64,000 bases of DNA, from the NCBI RefSeq assembly GCF_019933235.1, contig NZ_CP082945.1, positions 1,736,001-1,800,000 on the forward strand, given 5' to 3'. The DNA comes from Streptomyces angustmyceticus. GTDB lineage: Bacteria; Actinomycetota; Actinomycetes; Streptomycetales; Streptomycetaceae. The notes beneath the pieces were generated by a model, which did not search any database, was not told the origin of the DNA, and was given only the letters and a program-made list of their open reading frames with translations. This document shows positions 1-8,121 of the stretch, piece after piece. The position numbers and the translations under genes are program-made. Positions within the stretch are counted from its first letter, which is position 1; every line of letters begins with the position of its first letter.

Positions 1-86
1 GCGTCCGGCGCCTCACCGGGGCGGGCTGAGACCTCGGTTGCCGGCCTTTCTGGTTCGGGGCGGAGCGATGCCCCGAACCAGCCTCC

Positions 87-737
87 TCACTGCCGAAGTT
101 CCGTCCGTTGAAGCCTCTCGACGGTGATCTTCGGGTGAGCCGGCACGGGCTTGCCGCTCTGCCGCACGGTCAATTCGGTCGGCCACGACGTTCCGGGGTA
201 GAGACCGACGGTATCCAGTGACGCCTGCGCGGTGGCGTTGTACCCGTCAGGTCCGGTGACGCGGATGCGAAAGGCGTATGAGGCGCGCCGGTCACCTCTG
301 TTGGTGATCTTGCACGGCACGACGAGCCCGGCACCCTCGCGCTTGGCGGCATAAACCGTCAGGTCGCCCTGTTCGGCAACGGCCGACCCGAACTCCTCAG
401 TACCTCGCGGAATGCCATGGCGCGGAGCCGAGGTGATGATGTCGCCGGACGGTGCGCGGTTTCTGCGCTCCTCCGCAGCCCTGTCCTGCGCCTGCTTGTC
501 CTCACCGCGCTCCGCCGGGCCGGAGGCGGGATCCCGGGGAGCTTCAGTCCGAGGAGCTGTGGACTGAGCGGGCGCCGGCCCCTCGCCCGACTCAGCGTGA
601 GCTCCGGGCGTTTCCGTGTGCGCTGCGGCCGTGCGCTCGTGTGCGCCACCGCATGCAGTGACCGTTGACGCCACCAGCCCCAATACGGCCAGACTCAATG
701 CGTGGCGCCATTTCAGGCGCCATTGATTGTCCGTCAC
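87..737 (-). CDS. Secreted lipoprotein of unknown function
   Basis: The product is about 216 aa and is probably anchored to the outer face of the membrane. I chose the GTG at 737 because it sits just after a G-rich stretch and puts a short basic N-terminus (RLKWRH) directly before a hydrophobic stretch that ends in a lipobox (V-T-A-C-G). Starting at 845 would bury the signal. After the lipidated Cys comes a long Ala/Glu/Pro-rich linker of about 90 residues. A C-terminal domain of about 100 residues follows, resembling the beta-sandwich extracellular domains that carry phrases such as 'VPCKITNRGDRRASY' (FxLYD/DUF4352-like). No catalytic motif is visible. Its codon use is less GC-biased than genes further right. 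I am sure it is a lipoprotein and do not know its function. Confidence 0.72.
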   Translation of the reverse strand: MTDNQWRLKWRHALSLAVLGLVASTVTACGGAHERTAAAHTETPGAHAESGEGPAPAQSTAPRTEAPRDPASGPAERGEDKQAQDRAAEERRNRAPSGDIITSAPRHGIPRGTEEFGSAVAEQGDLTVYAAKREGAGLVVPCKITNRGDRRASYAFRIRVTGPDGYNATAQASLDTVGLYPGTSWPTELTVRQSGKPVPAHPKITVERLQRTELRQ

Positions 738-899
738 TTTCCCCCCAGGCTGTTCTGGATTCCCATCAACCGCATGACCTCGTGCTGCGAGCGCTTCCGG
801 CCGTACGCCGCACGGCAGCGGACTCTCCTCCAGGAACGCAGCCATGCACTCATGCGGACACCATTGCGCTGCACTGACGTCGCAGCGCGTCGACCGACG

Positions 900-1454
900 T
901 CAGTCACACAGCGTGGCCGACGTGACGCGGTCGATGAGGACCTTGCCATTCGCGTCCCACATCAGCGCGCTGACCATTGAGCACTGGACATATCTACCGG
1001 ATACGTCCGCGTACTTCACAGGACCCGCGTACCGGCTGAAGGTGCCTTCATCGACCGTGCAGGTAGCACCGGTCTTGTTCGGGCACAGCTTGAGCTTCAT
1101 GCGCTTGGCGCTGCCGGTGTTGTTGTCGAACAGCGCGCAGACACCGGACGACCCGGTGGTGAACTTCGTGTACGTAAACAGAGTTCCGTACCGCCTCGCG
1201 TCCGGAAGTCGTTCGGCGTATTCCAGCTCGTAGCCGCTGCCACAGAGGGTTGCGGTCGCCGTGACGGCTTCCGGGTCCGCCTCAGCGATCGCACGGGTCC
1301 GAGCATCTCCGGCCCCCTTCTCGGACAGCAGGGCGCTGGTGCCGGCGATGTGCCGATCGCTCGACGGCAAGTCCTGGGCCGTTGCTCGAGGAGCTGTGAG
1401 AAGCGTAAGAGCGAGTGCCGCTCCCGCGGCAGCGGTACGTAAGACATTACGCAT
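900..1454 (-). CDS. SapA-like secreted protein
   Basis: This 184-aa protein has a clear Sec signal: MRNVLR, then an Ala/Leu-rich core ending near ATA-Q at about residue 27. The ATG at 1454 is preceded by AAGGAG at good spacing. The mature part has several cysteines and the pattern 'GTLFTYTKFTTGSSGVC' followed by 'YAGPVKYADVSGRYVQC'. This resembles the spore-associated protein A (SapA) family of Streptomyces, small secreted proteins found on spores. The similarity is from memory of the family pattern (single YAGPV motif, paired cysteines), so the name is tentative. About 30 extra residues precede the conserved part. It lies on the same strand as the lipoprotein, 162 bp upstream of its start, and could be co-transcribed with it. 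Confidence 0.65.
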   Translation of the reverse strand: MRNVLRTAAAGAALALTLLTAPRATAQDLPSSDRHIAGTSALLSEKGAGDARTRAIAEADPEAVTATATLCGSGYELEYAERLPDARRYGTLFTYTKFTTGSSGVCALFDNNTGSAKRMKLKLCPNKTGATCTVDEGTFSRYAGPVKYADVSGRYVQCSMVSALMWDANGKVLIDRVTSATLCD

Positions 1455-2384
1455 GAGAAAGCCACTCCTTCTTCACGAGAAGACCTTGCCCGACGAATAC
1501 GATCCAGGCGTTTCCGGGCACTGCGAAGTCGCACCTGGAAGACACGCAATGATCCCGACCGGCCATGACACATGACGCCGGGAGATCCCTACGGGAGCAA
1601 TTCTGCGCGCACCGCGTCAGTTACATCCAACGCCCCGGCGGGAAAGGGCTCAGAGCCACTCCGGTGCGGTCTCGGCGCGATCCCGGCAACAGCGAACAGG
1701 GATACAAGTCATCGCGCTCAGGCACAGTAACCCACGGACATCCGCAGCGAACAGCGGAACTTTAGGCTCCATGTCTAAAATATCAGGCTTGATGGGCAAG
1801 TCTCCCTATTTCTTGTCTCAATTACCGTGCCATGGCTGAGACATACAGGCCCGTACACAACAAGAACGGCCTCAATCCAGCCAGTTTGACTGGATCTCAT
1901 ATGCGGAGCGCGCAGTTCAACGGCAGGCCGTGATGGGCGGTTGACTGCCCGGAGCGCATGGGATGGGATGCGTTCACTGCTCAGCCGGCAACGGCCACGA
2001 TCCAATTCCTTGCACCGTGCCTTTATGGGGGAGACCTTTCCGGCGAGGGGCCGGCACCGGCGGAACGGCTGTTCCTTCGCATCTGAGTAATTCCGCTGTA
2101 CCGATGGATATTTCCATGGGCCGAGGAGAATGATCGCCGCCTCACTCAGCGCCCCGTCGTCACGACGGTCACACTCGTCCGCGACTGATTCCTCACGCCC
2201 ACCATCGGTGCCGCCGCCCGCGCTTACCCTGCCCACCGGCCCGGTCCCCGGCCTCTCTCCGGCCTGGCGAGAGCCACATCCGGCCTGTGAAGCAGTTCGG
2301 CTTTGACGTCCGTACCGCCCATCGCCCATCGCCCAACCCGGCCGTGGGGCTCGTCCCCGAGTATCCACACGAGAGGAATCAGAC
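1455..2384. other. Long intergenic region, relatively AT-rich
   Basis: This 930-bp gap lies between two divergent genes. I see no ORF with a plausible start and codon usage on either strand. Around 1760-1860 the composition falls well below the rest of the window (runs such as gtctaaaatatc), consistent with promoters or remnant foreign DNA. No terminal repeats or transposase fragment were recognised. Confidence 0.5.
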
Positions 2385-4817
2385 ATGGCAGACGAGCAAG
2401 TTCTCAGAGCTCAGAAGTGGGTCAACTCCCGCTACAGCAGCGTTGCGGGCTACGTGCGCTGCCCCGAGGACGGCCGGACCGGCTGGGGGACCATGACTTC
2501 CCTTGTCATGGCGCTCCAGCATGAACTCGGTATCAGCCCGGTCATGGGCTCGTTCGGCCCCACCACGTATGCGAAGTTCGCCGCCCTCGGTGACATCGGC
2601 TTCCAGTGGGACAAGAACCGCAACCTTGTCTCCGTCCTTCAGTACGGCCTGTGGTGCAAGGGGTACTGGGCCGTCGAGCCCGGAAGCGAGGGCTGGTTCA
2701 CCGGTGTCACCCGTGACGCCGTCAAGAAGCTTCGCGGGAACATGGGCATCGGCGGCGAAGGCGTCATCAACGCCCCGATCGCCAGAGCTGTCCTGAACAT
2801 GGACGCCTACGTCGTCGTGGCCGGTGGCACCGACGGGATCCGCTCGATTCAGCAGTGGCTCAACGGCCGCTACTGGACCCGTGACGCCTACAACATCGGT
2901 CCCTGCGACGGCGTCTACTCCCGGGATGTCCAGAAGTCACTGATGATCGCCCTCCAGTACGAGTTGGGCATCGCCGCTCCGACCGGCAACTTCGGTCCCG
3001 GCACCCAGGAAGGTTTGAAGGCCCACACCCTCGCCCCGGGCGACTCCGGGGTCTTCGTCCAACTCTTCTCGGCCGCATGCGTCTTCAACGCTCCGACCTA
3101 CCTTCCGAGTGGGGACCCGGTCCTCACGACTTGGCGGTCCACCTATGACTCCGGCGATTCAAGCCTCGCCGCATGGGTCAAGTTCTTCCAGAAATTCAAC
3201 AAGTTGACTGAAAGCGGGAAAGGTGACTACGCGACGTGGGCTCAGCTCTTGGTCTCCATGGGAGACCCCGATCGCGAAGCGCACGGATCGGACACACGAT
3301 TCGAGATCACTCCCGCTCGCGCTAAATGGATGTATGACAAGGGCTATCGGTTCGTCGGGCGCTACATATACGACCCGCCCGGCTCAACCCTGGACAAAGA
3401 AATCAAGCCGGGCGAGCTGGAGACCATCTTCAGTAACGGCCTCAAGGTCTTCCCGATCTACCAGGACAACGCCCGAAGACTCGGAGATTTCTCATACAGC
3501 TCCGGTTACCAGCACGGGCTCAACGCACACAAACACGCCTCCGCCTACGGATTCAACCGGGGCACCACCATCTACTTCGCTGTGGATTACGACGCGACCG
3601 GAGAAGAGATCCGAAGCGCCATCGTTCCGTACTTCCATGGCGTGCAGGCCGCCCTCGCCAGCCAGGGCAAGAAATACACGCACGGGGTGTACGGATCCCG
3701 GAACGTTTGCAGCACCGTCAGCAACGCGACGTTCGCCCGCTCCTCTTTCGTATCCGGAATGTCCTGGGGGTTCTCAGGGAACCTCGGATTCCCCATCCCC
3801 AGAAACTGGGCTTTCAACCAGATCAAGGAATTCAAGGTCACCAACGGCTCCGACACGTTCGACCTGGACCGCGACGTAGTTTCCGGGATCGACCCCGGCG
3901 CCTCCTCGGTGAACGACGCAGGTGGACCGGCGGACGTTTTCATCAACTACGTCCAGCAACTGTACGACCTGGCCGGCTCGTACGGGGCCGGCGGACAAAA
4001 GCGCAGCCAACTCGTCATGGAGTACATCCGCCACCGCGAGTACGGCGACAAGGATCTGGCCAACAAGCTGGGCTGGTGGTACCTCATCGGCTCGTACGAC
4101 ACCGGATTCGTCGATTACTGCAATTCCAAGGGCATGAGCATCAAGGGTTCCTTCACCGACCCCTTCACCGGCTATCAACTCGGCTCCCCGCACATGATGG
4201 CCACGGCGAACGCACATCTCCTCAGGGATCAGCCGGGCGACAAGAAGGCCGCCAATGGCGGGGATGTCGGTGGCTGGGCCGGCGATCTGATGACGTTCTG
4301 GGCCGACTGGCGCAACTCCGAACAGAGTTATGCCAACCCGTGGCAGTTCGCCCACGACAGGCTCGCGGTCCCCGGCGTGGCATCGTCCTTCGGCTTCACC
4401 GACCTCATAGAAGACGCCGACGGGTACCACCTCGCCCGAGCCGTACGCGGCAACAAGAGCATCGTCGACGCCCTGAAGGACCACTACAACGGAGGCGGCG
4501 GCCTGCGACGCTTCAACAACTACTTCAACCAGAGGTGGGGCAACGCCACAGACTGCAAGACCTCCGCCCACAATGCCCTGACGTCGCTGGACAAGACCCT
4601 TTCAGCCGCGCAGATATACCTCATCACCTGTTCCGGAGCAGCTCAGCCGGCGGACTACCAAAACCTCCCCGGCGGAAGCGAAAAGCTCGGCAAGTTCGAG
4701 CAGGGGTTCGTCGACGCCCTGCTGGCCCGCATGGGCACGGAGCGACGCAGCCTGTCCCGGTACCGCGCAAACCATGAAAAGTACCTCAAGGCGGCCCGCG
4801 CCCGCTCCGCTCGATGA
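2385..4817 (+). CDS. DUF1906 glycoside-hydrolase-like wall protein, no signal peptide
   Basis: This 810-aa protein starts at an ATG preceded by GAGAGGAA. The first 215 residues or so contain two modules resembling peptidoglycan-binding repeats ('ALQHELGI..MGSFGPTT' and 'ALQYELGI..TGNFGPGT'). Residues of about 305-505 match the Rv2525c/DUF1906 glycoside-hydrolase-like TIM barrel: 'GYRFVGRYIYDPPGS', 'KVFPIYQDNA', 'TIYFAVDYDATGEE', 'HGVYGSRN', ending 'FDLDRDVVSG'. The last 300 residues are not recognised. There is no Sec, Tat or lipoprotein signal, although the family acts on cell-wall polymers, so export would need another route or cell lysis. The gene heads a three-gene transcription unit with a membrane protein and an M15-like protein. 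Its third positions are less GC-biased than neighbours to the right, suggesting transfer. Confidence 0.8.
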   Translation: MADEQVLRAQKWVNSRYSSVAGYVRCPEDGRTGWGTMTSLVMALQHELGISPVMGSFGPTTYAKFAALGDIGFQWDKNRNLVSVLQYGLWCKGYWAVEPGSEGWFTGVTRDAVKKLRGNMGIGGEGVINAPIARAVLNMDAYVVVAGGTDGIRSIQQWLNGRYWTRDAYNIGPCDGVYSRDVQKSLMIALQYELGIAAPTGNFGPGTQEGLKAHTLAPGDSGVFVQLFSAACVFNAPTYLPSGDPVLTTWRSTYDSGDSSLAAWVKFFQKFNKLTESGKGDYATWAQLLVSMGDPDREAHGSDTRFEITPARAKWMYDKGYRFVGRYIYDPPGSTLDKEIKPGELETIFSNGLKVFPIYQDNARRLGDFSYSSGYQHGLNAHKHASAYGFNRGTTIYFAVDYDATGEEIRSAIVPYFHGVQAALASQGKKYTHGVYGSRNVCSTVSNATFARSSFVSGMSWGFSGNLGFPIPRNWAFNQIKEFKVTNGSDTFDLDRDVVSGIDPGASSVNDAGGPADVFINYVQQLYDLAGSYGAGGQKRSQLVMEYIRHREYGDKDLANKLGWWYLIGSYDTGFVDYCNSKGMSIKGSFTDPFTGYQLGSPHMMATANAHLLRDQPGDKKAANGGDVGGWAGDLMTFWADWRNSEQSYANPWQFAHDRLAVPGVASSFGFTDLIEDADGYHLARAVRGNKSIVDALKDHYNGGGGLRRFNNYFNQRWGNATDCKTSAHNALTSLDKTLSAAQIYLITCSGAAQPADYQNLPGGSEKLGKFEQGFVDALLARMGTERRSLSRYRANHEKYLKAARARSAR

Positions 4818-4835
4818 CAACGAAAGAACAACGGC

Positions 4836-5285
4836 ATGAAAGAAGCCTCGGTCCTCATCGTCGCAGTGATCCTTGCCGCCTGGCTCGTGTGGAACCTGTG
4901 GAACCTCTTTCACATGGCCGTCGGCCTGCGAAACGGATCATGGCGGCGGGCGATGTGGTGGACGCGCTTGTGCTCCGTCGCGCTCTGTGCCGGCCTCGCA
5001 TCGTGGATCCGGGGAGTGTTCGGGGGAGGCCTCGACGTCCGCGAAACGTGTCTGTTCGTCCACCATGAGCGCTACGACGCGACGTACTGGGACGCCCATG
5101 CCGAGGAGTTCAGGAAAGTCTTCCCGCTGCACAACAAGTGCAATGCGCATTACGACTTGGTTCCCGCATGGATCAATCCGGCCATTGTGACCTGTGCCGT
5201 CATTTCATTGGCCGCTCTCGCCGTCCTCCTGTGGTTCGGCACCACACACCTCACCCGCTTGCCCGGAAAGGAGAACCAGTCATGA
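4836..5285 (+). CDS. Small membrane protein, three predicted TM segments
   Basis: This 149-aa protein has hydrophobic segments at about residues 4-28, 42-60 and 114-138. The loop between the second and third segments has about 50 residues, is polar and contains two cysteines (ETCLFVHHER; HNKCNAHYD), possibly a disulfide on the outer face. It starts 18 bp after the hydrolase-like gene and its stop overlaps the next ATG as ATGA, so the three genes are probably one operon with coupled translation. I do not recognise a family. The position between two wall-active genes would suit a holin-like or anchoring role, but that is inference only. Confidence 0.7.
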   Translation: MKEASVLIVAVILAAWLVWNLWNLFHMAVGLRNGSWRRAMWWTRLCSVALCAGLASWIRGVFGGGLDVRETCLFVHHERYDATYWDAHAEEFRKVFPLHNKCNAHYDLVPAWINPAIVTCAVISLAALAVLLWFGTTHLTRLPGKENQS

Positions 5286-5947
5286 ATCAGTCTGGTCTGT
5301 CAAGGCGCCGGTTCATAGCCGCCGGCTCCGGCGTTGCCGCCGCTGCAACGCTGGTCAACCTCGGTGGCGCCAACTGCGCGTCGGCCGATACCCGCGCTTG
5401 GAAGGGTCCGGTATCCAAGAACAGGTGGCCTGTCCTGGACGAGGCGACCAGCTTCACCATCGAAGGCAGCGGCCGGAAGGTCTCACTCGCGGAGGGGGAC
5501 GCCGCCACGATCCTCCTCAACGTGGCCCGCCGGTTCCACTATGAGATCGACTCCCTGCGCGCCGGCGATGTTCACGGCTGGACACGCGACCATAAGCTGA
5601 CGGAGACATACGAGTCGAACTACCTGTCCGGCAGCGCGCTGGCGATCCGTCCCGTGGACTATCCGGTCGGCGCCAAAGGCAATTTATATCCGCACGAACT
5701 CGTCATCATCCGGGACATCCTCGCTGAACTCGACGGTGTCGTCGCATGGGGCGGTGACTTCAAGAGACCGAAGGAATCCCACTTCGAGATCGCGCTCAGA
5801 CCCGGCCACCCACGCTTGAAGGGGGTGGCTCGCAAGATCCGCGAGTGGAACAGCGGCCCTGGCAACAACGGCGCGGGGACGATCGACGCCTTCGACCCGA
5901 AACGTCGAAGCGCTGCACACACGTTCTTTCAAAGACAGGCGTCATAA
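5282..5947 (+). CDS. Tat-exported M15-like peptidase homologue with altered zinc site
   Basis: This 221-aa protein begins with a twin-arginine signal (SRRRFIAAG, residues 7-15) and a hydrophobic stretch to about residue 35. The remainder resembles the D-Ala-D-Ala carboxypeptidase/L-Ala-D-Glu endopeptidase fold (M15) seen in Streptomyces Tat substrates: 'PVGAKGNLYPHELVIIRDILAELDGVVAWGGDF' region, 'ESHFEI', and 'IDAFDP' near the end. M15 enzymes bind zinc through an SxHxxGxAxD motif and a later His. Here the first motif reads SNYLSGSALA, giving Tyr114 for His and Ala121 for Asp, while His167 is kept. It is probably catalytically inactive or altered. The ATG overlaps the upstream stop (ATGA). 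Confidence 0.75.
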   Translation: MNQSGLSRRRFIAAGSGVAAAATLVNLGGANCASADTRAWKGPVSKNRWPVLDEATSFTIEGSGRKVSLAEGDAATILLNVARRFHYEIDSLRAGDVHGWTRDHKLTETYESNYLSGSALAIRPVDYPVGAKGNLYPHELVIIRDILAELDGVVAWGGDFKRPKESHFEIALRPGHPRLKGVARKIREWNSGPGNNGAGTIDAFDPKRRSAAHTFFQRQAS

Positions 5948-6035
5948 GAATCCGCGGTGCGGCGCGATGCACGTCGGGCAGCTTCCCGATCCTCGTGCCG
6001 CGCTTCGGCGCTCCTGGCGTCCATGCCATCCAACA

Positions 6036-6057
6036 GGGCGATTTAATCGAAATCCCT
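6036..6057 (+). terminator. Candidate terminator after the wall cassette
   Basis: This is an inverted repeat with arms GATTT/AAATC (5-nt loop) extended by G/C pairs around one bulged C, followed by TTTC. It lies 89 bp past the stop of the M15-like gene. The stem is short, so support is modest. Confidence 0.35.
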
Positions 6058-6206
6058 TTCCCGTTGCGCGCGACGGTTCGAATCCGAGGTGACTTCCTCG
6101 CACCCCTTGGCGGCTTCTTGTTCCGAACGCCTCGGTTGCCACAGTGGTTTCCGCCAGGATGTCGCGGAAATCGCGTATCCGAGGCACGAGGCAAAGGGAC
6201 CCCAGA

Positions 6207-7283
6207 ATGAGGATGACCGACATATCGCTGGATTGGCTGGTTCCCGGGGCCCTGGTGGTCGTCGGTGTGCCGGTGGCCGTGGCGCTGGTGATGCGCGGCA
6301 GGCGTGCGGCCGCGCGGGCCGGCGGGGAGGACTCCTGGGAGCGCAGCGAGGAGCGTCGTCGTCGTAAGGAGACGGTCTTCGCCTCGGCCTCCTATCTGTT
6401 GCTGTTCTGCTGTGCGGCGGTCGCCGCCGCGCTGTCGTTCCACGGTCTGGTCGGCTTCGGCGTGCAGAACCTCAACCTCTCCGGGGGCTGGGAGTACCTG
6501 GTGCCGTTCGGGCTCGACGGTGCGGCGATGTTCTGCTCCGTGCTCGCCGTGCGGGAGGCCAGCCACGGTGACGCGGCGCTGGGCTCGCGGCTGCTGGTGT
6601 GGACGTTCGCGGGTGCGGCGGCGTGGTTCAACTGGGTGCACGCGCCGCGCGGCCTGGACCACGCGGGAGCGCCGCAGTTCTTCGCCGGGATGTCGCTGTC
6701 GGCGGCGGTCCTCTTCGACCGGGCGCTCAAGCAGACCCGCCGGGCGGCGCTGCGCGAACAGGGACTGGTGCCCCGTCCGCTGCCGCAGATCCGGATCGTC
6801 CGCTGGCTGCGCGCGCCCCGCGAGACCTTCGCGGCCTGGTCGCTGATGCTGCTGGAGGGCGTACGGACGCTGGACGAGGCGGTCGAGGAGGTCCGTGAGG
6901 ACCGGCGCGAGAAGGAGGCCCACCGGCTCCGCAGGCGCGAGCAGGGCAGGCTCGATCGTGCACGGCTCAAGGCCATCAACCGGCAGCACCGCAGCTGGGG
7001 CCTCGGGCGTGGTGGCGGCCGGCAGTTGGTGACGACGGCGGCGGCCGCGGAGGTGGCCGGGACCGACCCCGCCATAGCCGGTGACGTCGAGCCGCCGCGG
7101 ACCGGGGACCTGCCGTCACGCGCCCGTCCGGCGCTCAAGGCCGTGTCCGGCGCTGAGGCCGAGGGTGCCGGTGCCGCGGCTCCGCGGACCGTGGATCTCA
7201 CCGCCGAGGACGACACCCAGACGATCCCCCGTCTGGACTCCCTGGAGGAGAAACTCGCCGAGATCGAACGGCAATTCGGCTGA
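6207..7283 (+). CDS. DUF2637 membrane protein
   Basis: This 358-aa protein has five hydrophobic segments: one near the N-terminus ('WLVPGALVVVGVPVAVALVM') and four between about residues 60 and 175. 'GLDGAAMFCSVLAVREA' and 'WFNWVHAP' are typical of the DUF2637 family. A long charged, cytoplasmic, partly coiled-coil tail follows (EEVREDRREKEAHRLRRREQ, then a region ending in LEEKLAEIERQ). The ATG at 6207 was chosen because AAAGGGA lies 7 nt upstream. The next ATG, 6 nt later, has no room for a ribosome site. DUF2637 proteins occur on actinomycete plasmids near spread (Spd) functions and also as stable chromosomal genes. Here no plasmid replication or transfer gene is adjacent, so it is probably chromosomal. 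Function unknown. Confidence 0.8.
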   Translation: MRMTDISLDWLVPGALVVVGVPVAVALVMRGRRAAARAGGEDSWERSEERRRRKETVFASASYLLLFCCAAVAAALSFHGLVGFGVQNLNLSGGWEYLVPFGLDGAAMFCSVLAVREASHGDAALGSRLLVWTFAGAAAWFNWVHAPRGLDHAGAPQFFAGMSLSAAVLFDRALKQTRRAALREQGLVPRPLPQIRIVRWLRAPRETFAAWSLMLLEGVRTLDEAVEEVREDRREKEAHRLRRREQGRLDRARLKAINRQHRSWGLGRGGGRQLVTTAAAAEVAGTDPAIAGDVEPPRTGDLPSRARPALKAVSGAEAEGAGAAAPRTVDLTAEDDTQTIPRLDSLEEKLAEIERQFG

Positions 7284-7323
7284 CCGGTGGCGGACCGTGC
7301 CCTCCGGCACCCCCGCCCATGGG

Positions 7324-7797
7324 TCAGGCCGGTCCGCCGCCCAGTTCGAACCACACGCTCTTGCCGAGGCTTTCGGTGCGTATGCCCCAGGCGTCGGCTA
7401 AGGAGCGCACCAGCATCAGTCCCCTGCCGGAGGTCCCGTCGGTCGTCGGCGCGCGCGGCTCGGGGCGGCCGGGGACGAAGTCCCTGACCTCCACCCGCAG
7501 CCGGTCGCCGACCCTGGCCGTGACGACGGCGCCGCCCTCCGCATGGACCAGGGCGTTGGTGACCAGCTCGCTGGTGAGCAGCGTCGCGACCTCCGCGAGC
7601 TCGCCGTCCCCCGGCGACGCCCAGCGGCTGAGCAGCTGGCGCAGCTCCCTGCGCACCTCGCCGACCGCTTTCAGATCCGCATGCCGCACCTTGCGCTGCA
7701 GTACGCCCGGCGCTCGTGCGGTGATCCCCCGGTCCCGGCCCCCCTCGGCCGTTTCCTGCCGTCTGTCCCGTCCTTCGCGCCGCACAGGCTGACGCAT
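7324..7797 (-). CDS. HATPase_c_2 anti-sigma-type ATP-binding protein
   Basis: This protein of about 157 aa belongs to the SpoIIAB/RsbW-like GHKL ATPase group common in Streptomyces. It carries the N box (ELVTNALVHA), a DxVPG-type loop and the G2 box (TSGRGLMLVRSLADAWG). The C-terminus 'GKSVWFEL' is the usual last strand. Such proteins typically bind anti-anti-sigma factors or sigma factors, or serve as stand-alone kinase domains; no partner is next to it. The ATG at 7797 follows GGGGGAGAAA; in-frame starts farther upstream (to about 7879) cannot be excluded. It converges with the DUF2637 gene, leaving 40 bp between the stops. Confidence 0.82.
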   Translation of the reverse strand: MRQPVRREGRDRRQETAEGGRDRGITARAPGVLQRKVRHADLKAVGEVRRELRQLLSRWASPGDGELAEVATLLTSELVTNALVHAEGGAVVTARVGDRLRVEVRDFVPGRPEPRAPTTDGTSGRGLMLVRSLADAWGIRTESLGKSVWFELGGGPA

Positions 7798-8121
7798 TTT
7801 CTCCCCCGCCCCCAACGAACTCCGGCGCTCTGCCTCGAACAGCCTCACGCTCAGCATGCCCATCCGCTCTGCCGCCATGCTTCGGATTTGCCGCTTCCGC
7901 CCGCCTTGCCGCCGATCCGCCACCCGTGCGCCGGAGGGACCGGGCGGGGCCGTGGGCGGCGCCGTGCTCCGGCACGACCGGGCAGGCACCCCCTGAGTGG
8001 GTATGCCTGATCCGAGCCTGTCGTGGAGGCCCGGCCGGGAGCGCCGGGCACTCCCCCGGCAACCGCCGGGGCCCCGCCCGCGCCCGGGAGGCGTCGGGGA
8101 GTACGAGCGTGAGGAGCCGCT
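7798..8121. other. Divergent intergenic region
   Basis: This 324-bp stretch lies between the leftward ATPase gene and the rightward alpha-mannosidase. I see no independent gene; part may be the true N-terminus of the ATPase gene. GAGGAG at 8111-8116 is the ribosome site of the mannosidase. Confidence 0.45.

Noticed and set aside
1565..2386. Open frames of 66-203 codons in the long AT-rich gap
   Set aside because: None has a ribosome site, codon bias or recognisable domain on either strand.
2385..5947. A prophage
   Set aside because: Only lysis-like genes are present; no integrase, capsid, tail or terminase genes are seen, so it is described as a wall cassette only.
6065..6100. A tRNA gene or tRNA 3' end, suggested by GGTTCGAATCC
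   Set aside because: Only three of the five T-stem pairs form and no acceptor, D- or anticodon arm can be drawn. It may be a chance match or a decayed attachment site, so it is noted only under the island finding.
6207..7283. An integrated plasmid, suggested by the DUF2637 gene
   Set aside because: No integrase, replication, tra or kor gene is near it, and the gene is commonly chromosomal.
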